Shown here: positions 34,321 to 47,265 of the stretch, piece after piece
Numbering within the stretch: the stretch's first letter is position 1
How the letters are laid out: each line of letters opens with the position of its first letter
Origin: Neodontobutis hainanensis
Taxonomy: Eukaryota; Chordata; Actinopteri; Gobiiformes; Odontobutidae
Assembly: GCA_024349245.1 (NCBI GenBank)
Contig: JALDNG010000038.1
Span: forward strand, 1,364,001-1,428,000
Direction of reading: 5' to 3'
DNA length: 64,000 bases
Program-made: the position numbers and the translations under genes
Notes under the pieces: model-generated
The model's database searches: none
Seen by the model: the letters and a program-made list of their open reading frames with translations, nothing else
What the model was told of the DNA's origin: nothing

Positions 34321-34956
34321 CAACCCTTCAGGTTGGTGGAGAGCTCCTGCCTCAAGTGGAGGAGTTCAAGTATCTTGGGGTCTTGTTCACGAGTGAGGGA
34401 AGGAGGGAGTGTGAGATTGACAGACGGATCGGTGCAGCTTCTGCAGTGATGCGGTCGATGTAGTGGTGAAGAAAGAGCTGAGCTGTAAGGCAAAGCTCTC
34501 GATTTACCGGTCAATCTACGTTCCTACTCTCACCTATGGTCATGAGCTTTGGGTCATAACCAAAAGAACAAGATCCAGGATACAAGCGGCCGAAATGAGC
34601 TTTCTCCACAGGGGCGCACCCTTAGAGATAGGGTGCGGAGCTCGGCCACTCGGGAGGAGTAGAGCCGCTGCTCCTTCACATCGAGAAGAGCCAGCTGAGG
34701 TGGCTCAGGCATCTGTTACGGATGCCTCCTAAATGGAGGTGTTCCGGGCATGTCCCACCGGGAGGAGACCTCGGGGAAGACCTAGGACACGCTGGAGGGA
34801 CTATGTCTCTCAGCTGGCCTGGGAACGCCTCGGTATCCCCCCGGAAGAGCTGGAGGAAGTGTCTGGGGAGAGGGAAGTCTGGGTGTCTCTGCTTAGACTG
34901 CTGCCCCCGCAACCCGGCCCCGGATAAGCGGTAGAAGATGGATGGATGGATGGATA
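34321..34956 (+). mobile_element. 5'-truncated RTE/Rex3-like LINE, plus strand
   Basis: This element of about 636 bp carries the last part of the RTE reverse transcriptase ORF and the 3' end, with a GATGGATGGATGG tail at 34937-34956. Exact 12 bp duplications flank it. Truncation at the 5' end plus a short tandem tail and a target duplication is the standard outcome of target-primed reverse transcription. The tail agrees with Rex3, a fish RTE. A related short copy lies at 11612-11800 in the opposite orientation. Confidence 0.88.
34340..34927 (+). pseudogene. Broken C-terminal fragment of RTE-type reverse transcriptase
   Basis: Reading frames give the recognisable RTE C-terminal wording: EEFKYLGVLF near 34365, KAKLSIYRSIYVPTLTYGHE (in 34463-34555), RSRIQAAEMSFL, then FRACPTGRRPRGRPRTRW and LAWERLGIPPEELEE in 34733-34927. 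The frame breaks before the VVKKEL part (near 34460), again after AEMSFLHR (near 34612), and there is a stop at 34730..34732 before the last segment. So no full product can be made. The catalytic domains are absent because the element is truncated. Confidence 0.85.
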
Positions 34957-34968
34957 GGTCTAAATATA
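34957..34968 (+). repeat. Target-site duplication, right copy
   Basis: GGTCTAAATATA is identical to 34309-34320. Confidence 0.9.
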
Positions 34969-37096
34969 TGATAACCTAAATAAAAGACCAAAATTAAATG
35001 TCAACTTTACTGATGACAGGACGTTATTAATATTGCAATGTATCAATCCAGACACCGTAAAGGAAAGTCATGTTCATATTACATATAACATTATGCATAC
35101 ATATATATAATCTAAAAGGCTTTATTTAGTGTTTGAGATGTTACAAACTTATTTTCTAAATTAAACCATCCTATTCCAGACCATCAAATATGACCTGTCT
35201 TGGTGTCCCACCACCCGGCCTTGCTTCAATAGCCACGTAAGAGGCATTATTACATTAGAGATTTTTTTGTAAAATATAAATCATAACTCATGTTTAAAAT
35301 GCTTAGTTTAAAATTGATCAAACATTGTCTTACAGAATGTTTTGTTACACAAACTGTGGGTAAAAACCTGTTGCTGTATATTTTATTTTGGTCCAAAACT
35401 TTGTACTCAATAAAACATTTCATAAGCGTGTGTGAGACTGTCCATGTGACATAATACAAATGTGTGCCCTGGGGAAATATTATTAATCATCTTATAGTAT
35501 AGTATGCTAATGGACATATGTTCCAGACATTTATGGACACATTATTAAAGGTTATATTGTAATAAAACGTGTATTAAAGCAGACATAAAGCAGCGTGACA
35601 ACATTATCCTGCTAAGTCTTAAAACAAATAACATCTGCTGGTGTTAATACCACCTCTGCTGCATCTGTGCTGATTCCTAATCCCAACAGAGTACAACGCA
35701 CTGTCAGAGCTGTTGTCTGAGCTCAACATATTGCTTTCAATACAAATGACATTACAAAGCCTTTATACAATCAGCAACAAGTTGTATGCCTTTAAAGATG
35801 ATTTGAATGTCATTTTATCTCCGCAGATGCTCTGTTTTAATCTGTGCAGGACGAAATTTTACAAAGGGAACACTTGGATTTGGTTTTTAATCTGACAGTC
35901 TTTATTAAGTTTTTGTAAAACTGGCATCAAGAGAGAGAGCCAAACGAGCACATTGCCTTCGTCCAATAGCAATAACTAGTGAGCTACAATCTATAATGAA
36001 TGGTCTTAAAGGTGCACTATAGTGTATAAATTAAAGTCATGTATTTTTTATTTTATTTCATAGCAGACAAATCATTACATAATATACGCGTATGCATGGG
36101 TTACATAGCACTAAAGACCTCCCCTAAAATCTAATGAATACCTTGAAAAATTGATTAACATTTTAAATTGCTACTTTTATTACTTTATAATTAATCAATA
36201 AGCCCTAATCAATGCTCTATCAAGAAAAAAAGCTCATTAATTGCAGACAGGGTTTAACTAATACACCTAACAGTAATGCCAGTCTGTCAACAGCATACAG
36301 AATATTCCAAACCCAGTGTATTTGTATTAAAAGGTGCCATGTGTCAGCAGAGGATGAGTCAGGCCAAATGTTAGTATAATAAGTCAACATATCTCCACTG
36401 GCATATGATGTATATTTTTAAAAAAGAACAATGCATGCATATTTATACCAACATTTCCTGAACTTAGCCACATTTATTGTGCAAACATTACCAGATACTT
36501 GCCCAACACAGATTTTATATTATTTCATCTGATAAAGAGTTGATTGATCTCTAAGGGAAATGAATGTTCCTCAGGCACTGCCGGCCTCTCACATTAAAAG
36601 GTGCAGTGTGGTGTTGTCACTCTTTTTAGCAGTAACCCTAGGGACGTTCGTTAGGATGTGAAGGACACTCAATGAAACATGTCAGATCCATTCAGTTCAT
36701 AAATATTATTAGCTTGCCAAAGCAGTGCCCAGTTTTTCCACTGTGGAAACATTTAATCATTTCCGCTGGACACAGTGGCATGGATCAACTGTATAGTACT
36801 TTTCTGTCCTGTCCCATTAGCTCGATTGCTTTTGGTTGGTTTGGAGTCAAACACATAAGGAGTTGAACCGGTTCATAATCTTGCTGTCCATGGTGGATTT
36901 GATGTTGGGTTTCCATGGCACAGTACCAATGGACTCAGAATAAACTGCCTCTAGACACATTTAGACAAACAACCAATTAGAGGAACATAAAGCTTGACCC
37001 ATATTAACAATTACAAATGTTCCAACAGAAGATCTCACAGTAAAAAGGTTACATTTTACCGGATTTTTGCAAGTGTAGTGTATGAGAATGACTGGA

Positions 37097-37104
37097 CACG
37101 CGCA

Positions 37105-37136
<32 letters not shown>

Positions 37137-37145
37137 CACACACAC
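37097..37145 (+). repeat. Compound (GCAC)n(CA)n microsatellite
   Basis: GCAC units pass directly into a CA run, 49 bases in all. Confidence 0.95.
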
Positions 37146-40100
37146 CTTTGATAAGAAGAAGTTGAACAAAAAAAAAGCTATTCCACTGCTGATTGCACTT
37201 GAGTGAGTCATGGCCTTGTATTTGTGATGCACCAGGCCTCAACACGAGGCGAGCTCCCTGAGCACTCTGTAAATTGGACAATCAGTAATGGTATTTGATG
37301 GCATTAGGACTGAAGATGAAAGGACGGACACTCCAGTTATCAACAGGATAATGGGTCCTGCTGCCTTGCACTTTGTGTCCAATGAAATAAGACTCAGGAC
37401 TCAGTTAATTATTCTTGCCATTAATTAGGCCATCCCATCAAGGAGACAGGGGTTAATCTTCATTGACAATATACCGTTTTATATTGAATTATTTGGCTCG
37501 GAGAAAAGTTGCTTCGGGTGGCTCGTGTTTATAGTTGCCACATCAGCCTGATAAAACTGACCACATATAAAAAGTGGATAAAGCTATGAGAGTGCTGAGT
37601 GATAGACAATCAAGGCCTTGGGCTGGTCGGACCGCAGTAAAACCAGGAATGGCACAATCGCTCAAATCCCTGGCTTCTCAGCTGTTTTAGCCGTAGGACC
37701 AAAACAGAATAGAAATTCCCACAGAACTGCAGCACAGCTAAGGACATCTACTCATAGTGACATATTGTGAGAGTGAGGGGCCCTTAGTATTTGGTTCATG
37801 GCCGGATGTATAAGTTTACCTGAGGTCTTCAAATCTGCAGGAAGACAGGAAGACTAAATTTGACAAAAAAAACACTGTGCCTACATATCAAGTACCAAGT
37901 TTATATTGCAACTGTAAATCTGAACAAACAGTAAGTTCTTTCGAAGGAGATCAATCAATGAATTTTATTTCTAAAGCACAGTTAATATAAGTTGACCAGT
38001 TGCTAACCCAGAATTTTTTCCAATTTGCTTTACTTTGATTATTTTCATCGTGCAGCCTGCAGTAACAAAAGTACTCTGAAGGCAGTACCTAATGGATTGC
38101 GGTACAACTACAAGAATGCAGCTAGTGTAAACACAGAACCCTTGAAAAAATGTGTCTCTCATTATAAAAAGCCGTTCATACTCTGCAGCAGATAAATCCT
38201 AATAACTGCAGCAATCTCTTAATTCAGCCTGAGTGCCAGCAGTGAGACAACATTCTGTCAAACAATAAAATATCTTAAGATCTGCTAATAACACAAAGTA
38301 TGAAAGGCAGCACTAGCACTATTATCCAACTGATAAAGACTTACATAAACCTAATTTGAATGTACTTTGAGAGCACACCCAATATCACCATCAAGATAAA
38401 CAACTTATTTTCTATTGTTGTGCACAGAGCTATCCACAATGAGCTCGCAGCGTGTGGTGGTATCGCAGCTGCTCACACTGACTGTTGACTTGCTGAATTA
38501 TTAACACAAGTTCACACAATATAGCACATCAGCCCACAGTTTGAGAAATAAACCGGCTTATGTTTGTGTGAGGCTGTTAAAAGTGTGTGGGTTTTTTTTT
38601 TTTAGATTGATGTTTGTGTGATTCTGAACTGATGTCTTGGATCTGCTGTAATGTCCCAGCGGTGACCTGCGAACCAACACCTCCTGAAATATTTACGAGA
38701 CAAACTTTAACTGCTGTGCTGTTTTTGCTGGGTCAATGTGCCACTCGTCCATCTGTATAAACGGCCTGATGGAAAGCCACTCTTAGAAGCACTGAGTCTG
38801 CAATGAGGCTGCCACATCAATTAGGCAGCAGCCAAGTTTGGAAAAGTGGAAAAGTTAATGGTGGGATGGAAACAAAACAAAAACACGTCTAACATCTCCA
38901 GGAAGTGAGGCTGGAAATCACAGCTTCTGAAATCACACAGATTCTTGGGCACTTAGCAAAATACACTGATTATGTATTCTGCATTGACTGTAATCATTTT
39001 CACAACATCCCACCACAACTTCTCAGAAAATATGCCATCAGTCACTCACATGTAGAAGTCAGATTCAAACTGAAATTATTTATTGTTTAATATTGAGGGT
39101 AAATAAAACAGAGCAGAAGTATAAACAGTGTTTACAATAATGTATAATTGCCTTGATTTATGTTGTGCTGAATCTGAATTTGCAATGTACCATCTATATT
39201 TATTAACTTCAACAATAAAAAAAATTCTGCCTATTTATTTATTTTTTTCTTCTTAAATGATTGTTTTACATGACTTCCTGTTTTGTCTGAATTTTTTTAA
39301 CTATTGCCACAGCAGATAAACAGCACTTTAGAACACCCTTCACGTTTCACATTGTTAGAAATGTCAAAAAAAAAAAAAAACATGATGTATAAGATTAGAT
39401 ATGTCACTTTCAAAAATAGTGATTAGTTTTCACTTTGTGAGTGCTCAAGCAGGAATAAAGTAATTACTATTATTGTGTTGGCAGAAGTCACAAAAAGTAT
39501 GCATCAAAAGGTAAACATTTGTTAACACTGCTAACACAGTATTAGACTTTGCAATGTTCGAATTAATGTGTGATGCTGTCAAGTGATTAACACGTGGCCC
39601 TGTGGGACAGAACTTTGACAAAACAAAAACTCACGATGCAACACAAACATTATTGTCTAAGTTTCCTGCCAGGTGTGATTTCAAATTGAAACCTGTGTAT
39701 TTCCCCTGTCCCCACTGACACATTCGTACAACCTGAGACAATGTTTCTGTGTACCCCCATGTGATGGACAGATGAGGCAATTATCATAATGAAAGGCTCT
39801 TAGAGGGTTTGTGCTGCTCTTTTTTACATAACATTATCCCAAGAAGTACCAAAAAAAAAAAAAAACATGTGAACTATACAGATTTAACATGAGCAGGCAA
39901 GAGGGTACAGTGAAGGATATCAATAATGTCTTTAAGTTTTTTTATCTCCATATACAGAATTACCCAATCTACAATACAGAGCACAACATGACATTAGGTT
40001 TGTACTAAAGCTAAATTTGTGTTAAATACTGTGATAACAAAATTCCTTACTTTTTAAATGTTTGTAATAAATGAATGAGGAGTAAAGCTTAGAGAGAACT

Positions 40101-41106
40101 AACTGAGCACTGATGGAAGAGAAAAAGACTATTTTTGTGCACACATTTTTAGACACAATTGTAACCCACACTACTAAAGGGTTCCCTTCAGGTGCAAACA
40201 AAGCTGTTTTCTTTTCAATTTATTTTGATTTAACTAATTTGACTAAATGAAATACTTGTTTGAGTGTAAATAAATCTCAAGTGTCTATACTCTTTAGAAA
40301 CTTATAGCTGTGTAGTTTTTTCATCTTTTGTTCAGCTCTGAGTGCTTAGTGGACTGTGTGTTGAGCTTCTAAATGTGTTATTTTACTTTTACAGATAAAA
40401 GTAAAATTACAGCTAAAACAGAAGGCTTTAAAATCTATAAAAATACAATCCATTAATCTGTCTATTAAGCAATATTCCGTATTTCTGTTTGAGCGTTTTG
40501 GTCGGATAAAGGGAAGAAAGGAGTCATTTGTTGTAGAAAAATGAAGCATGGTCTACTTTATCTGACAAGCTTCAGGAAGAGTAGCTTCCAACCATTTTAG
40601 AGTTAACAGCGCGAGGAAGGAGACGGTAAACTTTACTCAGCCTGAAGATACATCTCTGACGCCTTTTTATAATCTGTTCAGCAACAAGCCATTAAGTTGA
40701 CCCCAGGTTACATTATTTCTTAATTTACCCCGTAGCAACATCATGTAACTGTGTTTATTAATAATCAAGAAAGAAACAGCCAGTAGCAAGAAAAGGCCAG
40801 ACACGTTGAAGGGTATCTGCAGTATGTTAAGTTTTTGAGTTAAATACATAGCTTTGAGCGGTTGAGATATTTCATCCTTGATTGCTTTTGAGTTAAGCAA
40901 TGGGATGTTTTTTTCTAAGGGTTCCTTTAAGGCAAAGACGTATTTTCTTTCAAACATACTCAATTGTATTACAGAGGCATTAAAAGCAGAAAATAAAGTA
41001 TATGAAACTATTTAAGGACAAGATATGGAATACATAAAGCAAACTTGTGTATAGTTGGTGTGATTTATGAAGTCTATATTGCAGAATTTTTTTTTTTTAT
41101 CAGCAA

Positions 41107-41163
41107 TGTTTACATAATGTTTACATATTGTTTTACATACATAATGTCATAAATTTACATAAT
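41107..41163 (+). repeat. Short direct repeats around TGTTTACATA
   Basis: TGTTTACATAATGTTTACAT, TGTTTTACATACATAATG and TTTACATAATC follow one another. It is a small degenerate tandem array. Confidence 0.6.
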
Positions 41164-44118
41164 CTTTTTTGGAGCACTATAAGCCACTTCATTTGGAATA
41201 GAGAGACAAATTTTGAAAAGCTTGAATAATGACAAAGTAAGCAGTGGATCGCTATTATTGCTAATGGTCATTAGTTCCAAAGAAATTCATAAAGCAGTGT
41301 TTTTGTGGAACAGTACATCTTCAGTGCTAAAAGTGAATAAAAAATAAAATAATTCTTAGCCTTTTATTGTAATCAATGGGAGCAAACACTTGTGCATATG
41401 ACTCCCTGGCAACCAGTTAGTTAAGTCATGACTATTTACAGACAAGACATTATAAAAAGCAATCATCCACGTTTACAAGTCAGGCTTATCTTAGCGTGTG
41501 TATATTCGACCATTGGGACTGAGCGTTTGTGCTTCAATACAGAGACATTGTAGTCATAATAATTAATATGGTGTTTATTTGAAGGTAATCTCTGCTCCGT
41601 GGCTCCCCAGTTGATCAGCCGCCTTAATTTGCTCCATCGAGGACACTGTGATCTCGGTTTGCGTGACCAGAAGAAAAATAGAGCAACATATCCCGTAGTT
41701 TAAATTAGGCATGTCCTGTTGTCAGAGATCAGAGTCCGAAACACTCAGGGCTGCTGGATTCACCCACTACATTTACATACTACTTTAATGTTGTTTTCAT
41801 TTAGTAGCAAACCGTAATAATGTCTTTTTCACAAAAGCAGTTGAATGTCCTGCCAGTGGCCCAAATGTGGGTTGGCATCTCCAGGAGCTCTATTGATGAG
41901 GATATATCCATGTTATACCTTGTTACAAAAAAAAAATAATAAATTTTGCTTGGGTTACTACCATTAGCACAAACATGATATGGCATTTTTGGATGTGAAA
42001 ATATTGATTGTTATTATAAATATGAAAGTTCATTTAATGAAAGTAAAAGCTTTCCTTTTCAAAAGTGTTTGAAACAAATATACACCGCATTAGTAAATAA
42101 TGGAAATAAATCACGCAGTCATAGCCATTTGAACTGGACAGAAAACATGGGGAAGGTTTGTAATTGGAAAAAGTGTAAAGAGTGTCTGATGGGCAACTAT
42201 ATCTAGTAGGTCTAAAGACTAAAACAAGACAAAAGGTCAGCTTACTGTTTTTAAATCAAACTTGTTTGAAGTTTAGCACTACGGGGCACTTGCACGATTT
42301 CCTATAATAGAAAATAGTTGCTTATTTCTGACTTTTTTTCTCACAACTTGCTGTTTGCTGTTATCCCTCACCTGACTCTGAGATGCTGATTAAAGCTCAT
42401 GGTAATTGCAAAGGTGTTGAACATGAAGCACTCATTAACAGAGCAGGAACAAACATGCCAATTTAATTAATTACTGGTATCAGTGTTCAAACAAGTCATT
42501 TTAAAATAAATTTTTACAAAGATAGGGCAAGGATTAAGTTAAAGAGAAAATTCAATGAAAAAAAAAACACATTCACATCCTTTCAGCACTCATCATTGTG
42601 TTTTTTGGGGTCTCTACTAACTCAAAAGTATGTTACAAAACAACTGCAGGATGTCCTCTCCACAAAAGCCCCTCCCTGTGATGACACAATCCCAGGAGGC
42701 GGGCTCACTCCTCCCATCACTTTACAGGTCACAGAGCAAAGTACGTGTCCGCCATATTGTTTCTGTGGCTATAGCAGTTCTAAGCTGACATTTACACGCT
42801 CCAGTTTTACTTTCCAGTTTTACTTTCTGTTGAACATGAAATAATACCACTGAATAAACTAAAATGGAAACATAAAAGGACTTGATCTTTAATATGTACA
42901 AACTGCAGATACAGGCTACAGGATTTCAGAAGTCTTGAATTTGTGGCACAAAACTCCTGCTGTACAGTTTGTCTACTGCTCCTCTCAGCTCTGGAGACAG
43001 CTGTTACTTCTGCCCCGTTCTGAGCGCCCCTGCCCCGACTAAAAAGACCATGTACGGTTTTACGAGCAGGTTTTCTGCAATGCTCTTCACAGGTACAGTT
43101 TGGGTATTATTAATTGAAAAAAAATAAAATGTCATTCAATGTCTCCCAGAAGTCCTAAAAAGGAGGTGACTATACAGTACATTATATTATTAGTATATTG
43201 AGAAAACCTCTCCGGTTAAACCAGCATTTTTTTTTTTTACGTGTAATTTTTGTTTTCTGTTTTATTGAATATGAACCTGAATACACATAACCTTCCTCAT
43301 TTATTAGTTTTGCTACTTTTTGGATTAAGTCACCACCAATGGAATACGATTCACAAACTATTGGCATCTAATTTTAGAATGCAGTTTTCAGCTGTAATAG
43401 TACAATTTAACCTTAATGGGACTAACGTGATCAGAAAAGAGTGCTTACAGCAAATTATGTGCAATGCATTAGCAGTGCCAATACACAATTTGTTGCCTTT
43501 AAGTTGTTGCCTGTGTTAGAAAAAATGACCCTTTGTGATGCTCTAGTATTGCAACAGTTTTTGCTCTCATCTATGCAGTGTTCTCTGAGATGTAAAGACT
43601 GCTTTCTCCAACAGTGCTGCCCTAAAAAGCCTTCAGATCCAAACACATGCTGCCTATCGAGACTTAAACAGTGCTTTAAAAGTCTAACTGCACCAAACTG
43701 CTCTGTGTGATTCACTACAGATGACACTTCATTTCTGTGAAGTTTGGGAGTGCAGACTGCTCACATCTCTTCACATTAACCCCGCTGGGACTGGAGCGTG
43801 TCCTCGAGGCAGAATACCAGTGTGTTTTACTGGCGCAGGTCGACCCGTTGCACCGCGGTCACGGTTTCTGCCGCTCTTGTCAAGAACGCTGAGATGTGGA
43901 ATACATTTAGAGCTGCTGACTCCTCCGTCTGTTCAACTGCTACATTTATTCCACTAAACACTGCTGAAACGACCAACTACCGCCTCCCCGACTCGAGCTA
44001 TTTCAAGAGCGGCGTGCCAACAGGGTGAAACAGCTCAAAGTGTCACACCCACTCATTATATGTAGTCTGCAACAGGGAAAAGTGAACTGCCAGCTCAAGC
44101 TCCCAAATCAAATTTAAC

Positions 44119-44142
44119 TACAGGTGCTCTGTAGCACCTGTA
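44119..44142. repeat. Hairpin at the left edge of the minisatellite
   Basis: The arm tacaggtgct, loop ctgt and arm agcacctgta form a perfect 10 bp stem. Each arm contains an E-box (CAGGTG / CACCTG). Confidence 0.85.
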
Positions 44143-45325
44143 CCATGTCCATGGTTCTGAAACCCCACTGTGGATGTCTATGTGCACTACACTAAGTTGA
44201 CTCTGTCCATGGTTCTGAAATCCCACTGTGGATGTCTATGTGCACTACACTCAGTTGACTCTGTCCATGGTTCTGAAAACCCACAGTGTATGTCTATGGA
44301 CACTACTCAGTTGACTGTCCATGGTTCTGAAACCCCACTGTGGATGTCTATGTGCACTACACTCAGTTGACTCTGTCCATGGTTCTGAAAACCCACAGTG
44401 TATGTCTATGGACACTACTCAGTTGACTCTGTCCATGGTTCTGAAACCCAACTGTGGATATCTATGGACACTACTCGGTTGACTCTGTCCATTATTCTGA
44501 AACCCCACTGTGGCTGTCTATGGGCACTACACTCAGTTGACTCTGTACATGGTTCTGAATCCCTATTGTGAATGTCTATGGACACTACATAGTTGACTCT
44601 GTCCATAGTTCTGAAAACCCACAGTGGATGTCTATGCACACTACTTAGTTGACTCTGTCTATGGTTCTGAAACCCCACTGTGGATGTCCATGGGCACTGC
44701 ACTTAGTTGACTCTGTCCATGGTTCTGAAACCCCACTGTGGCTGTCTATGGACACTACTTAGTTGACTCTGTCCATGGACCTAAAACCCCAATGTGGACT
44801 TCTATGGACACTACTCAGTTGACCCTGTCCATGGTTCTGAAACCCCACTGTGGATGTCTATGGACACTACTCAGTTGACTCTGTCCATGGTTCTGAAAAC
44901 CCACAGCGGATATCTATGGACACTACTCAGTTGACTCTGTCCATGGTTCTGAAAACCCACAGTGGATGTCTATGGACACTAATCAGTTGACTCTGTCCAT
45001 GGTTCTGAAAACCCACTGTGGATGTGTATGGGCAGTACACTCAGTTGGCGCTCTCCTTGGTCCAGAAACCCTACTGTGGATGTCTATAGGCACTACACTC
45101 AGTTGACTCTGTCCATGGTTCTGAAACCCCACTGTGGATGTCTATGGGCACTACACTTAGTTGACTCTGTCCATGGTTCTGAATCCCCAATGTGGCTGTC
45201 TATGGGCAGTAATCTCAGTTGACTCTCTCCATGGTCCTGAAACCCCACTGTGTCAACAGAGTCAACTGAGTACACAGTGTGTTTTCCATGGTTCTGAAAA
45301 CCCACTGTGGATGTCTATGGACAGA
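44142..45325 (+). repeat. Minisatellite, about 21 units of 56-61 bp
   Basis: The unit reads approximately CCATGGTTCTGAAACCCCAC, TGTGGATGTCTATGGACACT, ACTCAGTTGACTCTGT. I count about 21 starts of the CCATGGTTCTGAA part, at spacings of about 53-61 bases. Two length classes exist because of the variants GGGCACTACACTCAG and GGACACTACTCAG. Because many units are multiples of three, open frames appear on both strands, but they are artefacts. The last unit contains an inverted piece. Confidence 0.95.
45250..45272 (-). repeat. Inverted piece of the minisatellite unit
   Basis: GTCAACAGAGTCAACTGAGT is the reverse complement of the unit's ACTCAGTTGACTCTGT region plus a few bases. It is flanked by ACTGTGT and ACACAGT, which pair with each other. 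Confidence 0.8.
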
Positions 45326-45397
45326 GGCATGTAGATGTTCTAATAAAGGCTTTTTTTCAGATTATGCAACACTACCTTTGATATTCTTCTTTTCAGA

Positions 45398-45401
<4 letters not shown>

Positions 45402-45429
<28 letters not shown>
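45402..45429 (+). repeat. T28 homopolymer
   Basis: This is an uninterrupted T run shortly after the minisatellite. It could be the reversed tail of a retroposed sequence, but no body is recognisable. Confidence 0.9.
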
Positions 45430-45433
<4 letters not shown>

Positions 45434-47219
45434 ACAATTCCCTTCAAAAATGCAGTCGACCCATTTCACTCCATAATTCAACAAGACCCTATCCTTTCTT
45501 TTACCCACTAAAGCAATAATCTGTTTTAATATTTAGTGACTGGATATGACTGAATGACAACACTTGTTTAATCTGAAAATTCTCCATCAATACTTTATAT
45601 TACAGTACAATTCATTCCTAGAAATAAAGACTGTTGCGTCAAGGAATGGCGTCCAGTGTAAAAAATATTGCTGAACTACTTTGCTGTGGGGAAAGGCACT
45701 TACTATGTTTATGTTGTTTATTGATATTTTTATTGTGTGTTGTGTGTGTTTCTATTGTAAGGTGACCTTGAGGGCTCTGGAAGGCGCAGAGAAATACAAT
45801 TAATAATTATTATTATTAAAAAGTCAAAGAAAAGGTGTCCATTCATTTAATGCAAGCAAAGGTAAGTGAATGATTGTTAACTCTAGACTATAAGCTAAAT
45901 GCAAAACATCCTAAAACCTTCCTTATCTAAACCTAAATCTTGTGCTTGTCTTGCAACACTCGCATGTAACTGCCAAACTTATACTAGTGACTAGGAAAGG
46001 TTTATAAATCAAATATCCCCAAAATGCAACCTTTACAACCCAAACATTGTCTTTATCATGCCATCATCCAAAACTGAACATTTGCTTAGACAGACAGACA
46101 GTAGATATCGCTGACAGGAACTATATTATTCCATGTCTGTGAATGTCTTTTGTTTAAGCTTTTATTCATATTATTCCATAAATCTAGTAATTTGCAGAAA
46201 CACTGACTTGCAATGACTGTAATCAGGTGCAATACTGATCATCAAATCATATTGTTACAGGGCACCGCGTCACACAGGAATTTTATAAATCTGCATTTTA
46301 TTGATCAATAAGCGTTCAGATTTTACGACCTGACTAAAATAAGGGCTGTAAGTTACTTTTGTGGCGGAGTGCCACCTGCAGAGAATTTTCAATAAACAAC
46401 GAAGGAAGGCAACGTTTTGCATCCTTGGTTCCATCAGAAAGCGGTCGTCTGTGGCAGCTCACCTGGAGAAAGGGATAATTTATGTTTGGCGGTTATTTGT
46501 ATCAAAAGGTCATGTTTTGTCTCCAGGAAAATGTAAATGCACGGCTCAAACTTTGAAGGACAGGAAGCAGGGATAAAAGATTACACAGTTTACCTTGATT
46601 TCAATTAGTTTTTTTTATTTTTCCCATCTAGACTTAATATTAGCCCAATTTATTAAGAAATAGGATAAGCATAAAATACATCTTGTCTTTTGTTTCACAC
46701 TGGTCATATGCTAAGGTCTGAAAGTCAATGAATGGCACTAAGTATAATTGTGAAGCGGCCAATTTATTTCAGGGTGTAATTAACTCAATGTTAGATTTGC
46801 ACACAATTAAAATAACATTTGTCCTTCATGTATGTAAAACGCCTGCTATGTCTCATTGTAAATGGTCTGTGAGAGTTGCTTAATGCCCAGAAGCTAACAT
46901 TATTATTGAACAGAGGACTTTAGAGCTTTACGTCTCAATGTCAATGCAGATCAATATAAGTTCCTCTAGGTTATCAAGTCTCTTCAACAACTTTAGTCAA
47001 ATGAACCTATATTGTGATACTGTAAGACGCTGTTATATGGAATATTTTAATGTATGACTTATATTATGCATTTGCATGTGCAACATTGGTTTGCAATATA
47101 TTAAGATAAGCGTCTTAGATAATAGTTTGATCAATAAAATATGAGCAAATGGATTTATTGATAAACACAAAACCATTCCACCTTCAGGTTTGTCCCATCC
47201 TTTGCCTCTAACCTCCAAA
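45430..47219. other. Intergenic, no gene seen
   Basis: AT-rich sequence with a retroposon tail at 45756-45818 and a modest complex patch at 46350-46580. No gene, tRNA or recognised regulatory element. Confidence 0.6.
45756..45818 (+). mobile_element. LINE/SINE tail fragment
   Basis: GTAAGGTGACCTTGAGGGCT, GAAGGCGCAGAGAAATACAA and ending TTATTATTATT match the general style of teleost LINE or SINE 3' ends. No body is preserved. Confidence 0.5.
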
Positions 47220-47265
47220 GGTACATTTACATTTAGTCATTTAGCCAATGCTTAAATGACTTAAA
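47220..47265 (-). mobile_element. SINE fragment, left of the inserted element
   Basis: TTTACATTTAGTCATTTAGC and a degraded ATGCTTAAATGACTTAAAAG correspond to the 3' end of the SINE seen at 12052-12100, on the minus strand. It breaks off where the next element begins. Confidence 0.55.

Larger units (their letters stand above)
34969..44118. other. Intergenic, no gene seen
   Basis: AT-rich sequence with a complex island at about 37200-37620, a GCAC/CA microsatellite (37097-37145), short TTTACATA direct repeats (41107-41163), several A runs (39365-39381, 39849-39864) and a GC-richer patch at 43760-44040. Open frames up to 98 codons have no recognisable domains. Confidence 0.65.

Noticed and set aside
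42596..43060. Possible repeat around CAGGAGGCGGGCTCACTCCT
   Set aside because: It looks repeat-like, but no second copy or terminal repeat is visible in the window, so it cannot be supported.
43441..43727. Cysteine-rich open frames on both strands
   Set aside because: Overlapping frames on opposite strands, no signal peptide and no regular cysteine pattern of a known peptide family. Probably chance.
44170..45305. Several 65-95 codon open frames on both strands with repeated wording
   Set aside because: They are translations of the minisatellite units, which are often multiples of three in length. No start context, splice site or non-repeat coding flank supports a gene.
44142..45325. CRISPR-like array
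   Set aside because: Units follow one another without unique spacers, diverge freely, and the genome is a vertebrate.
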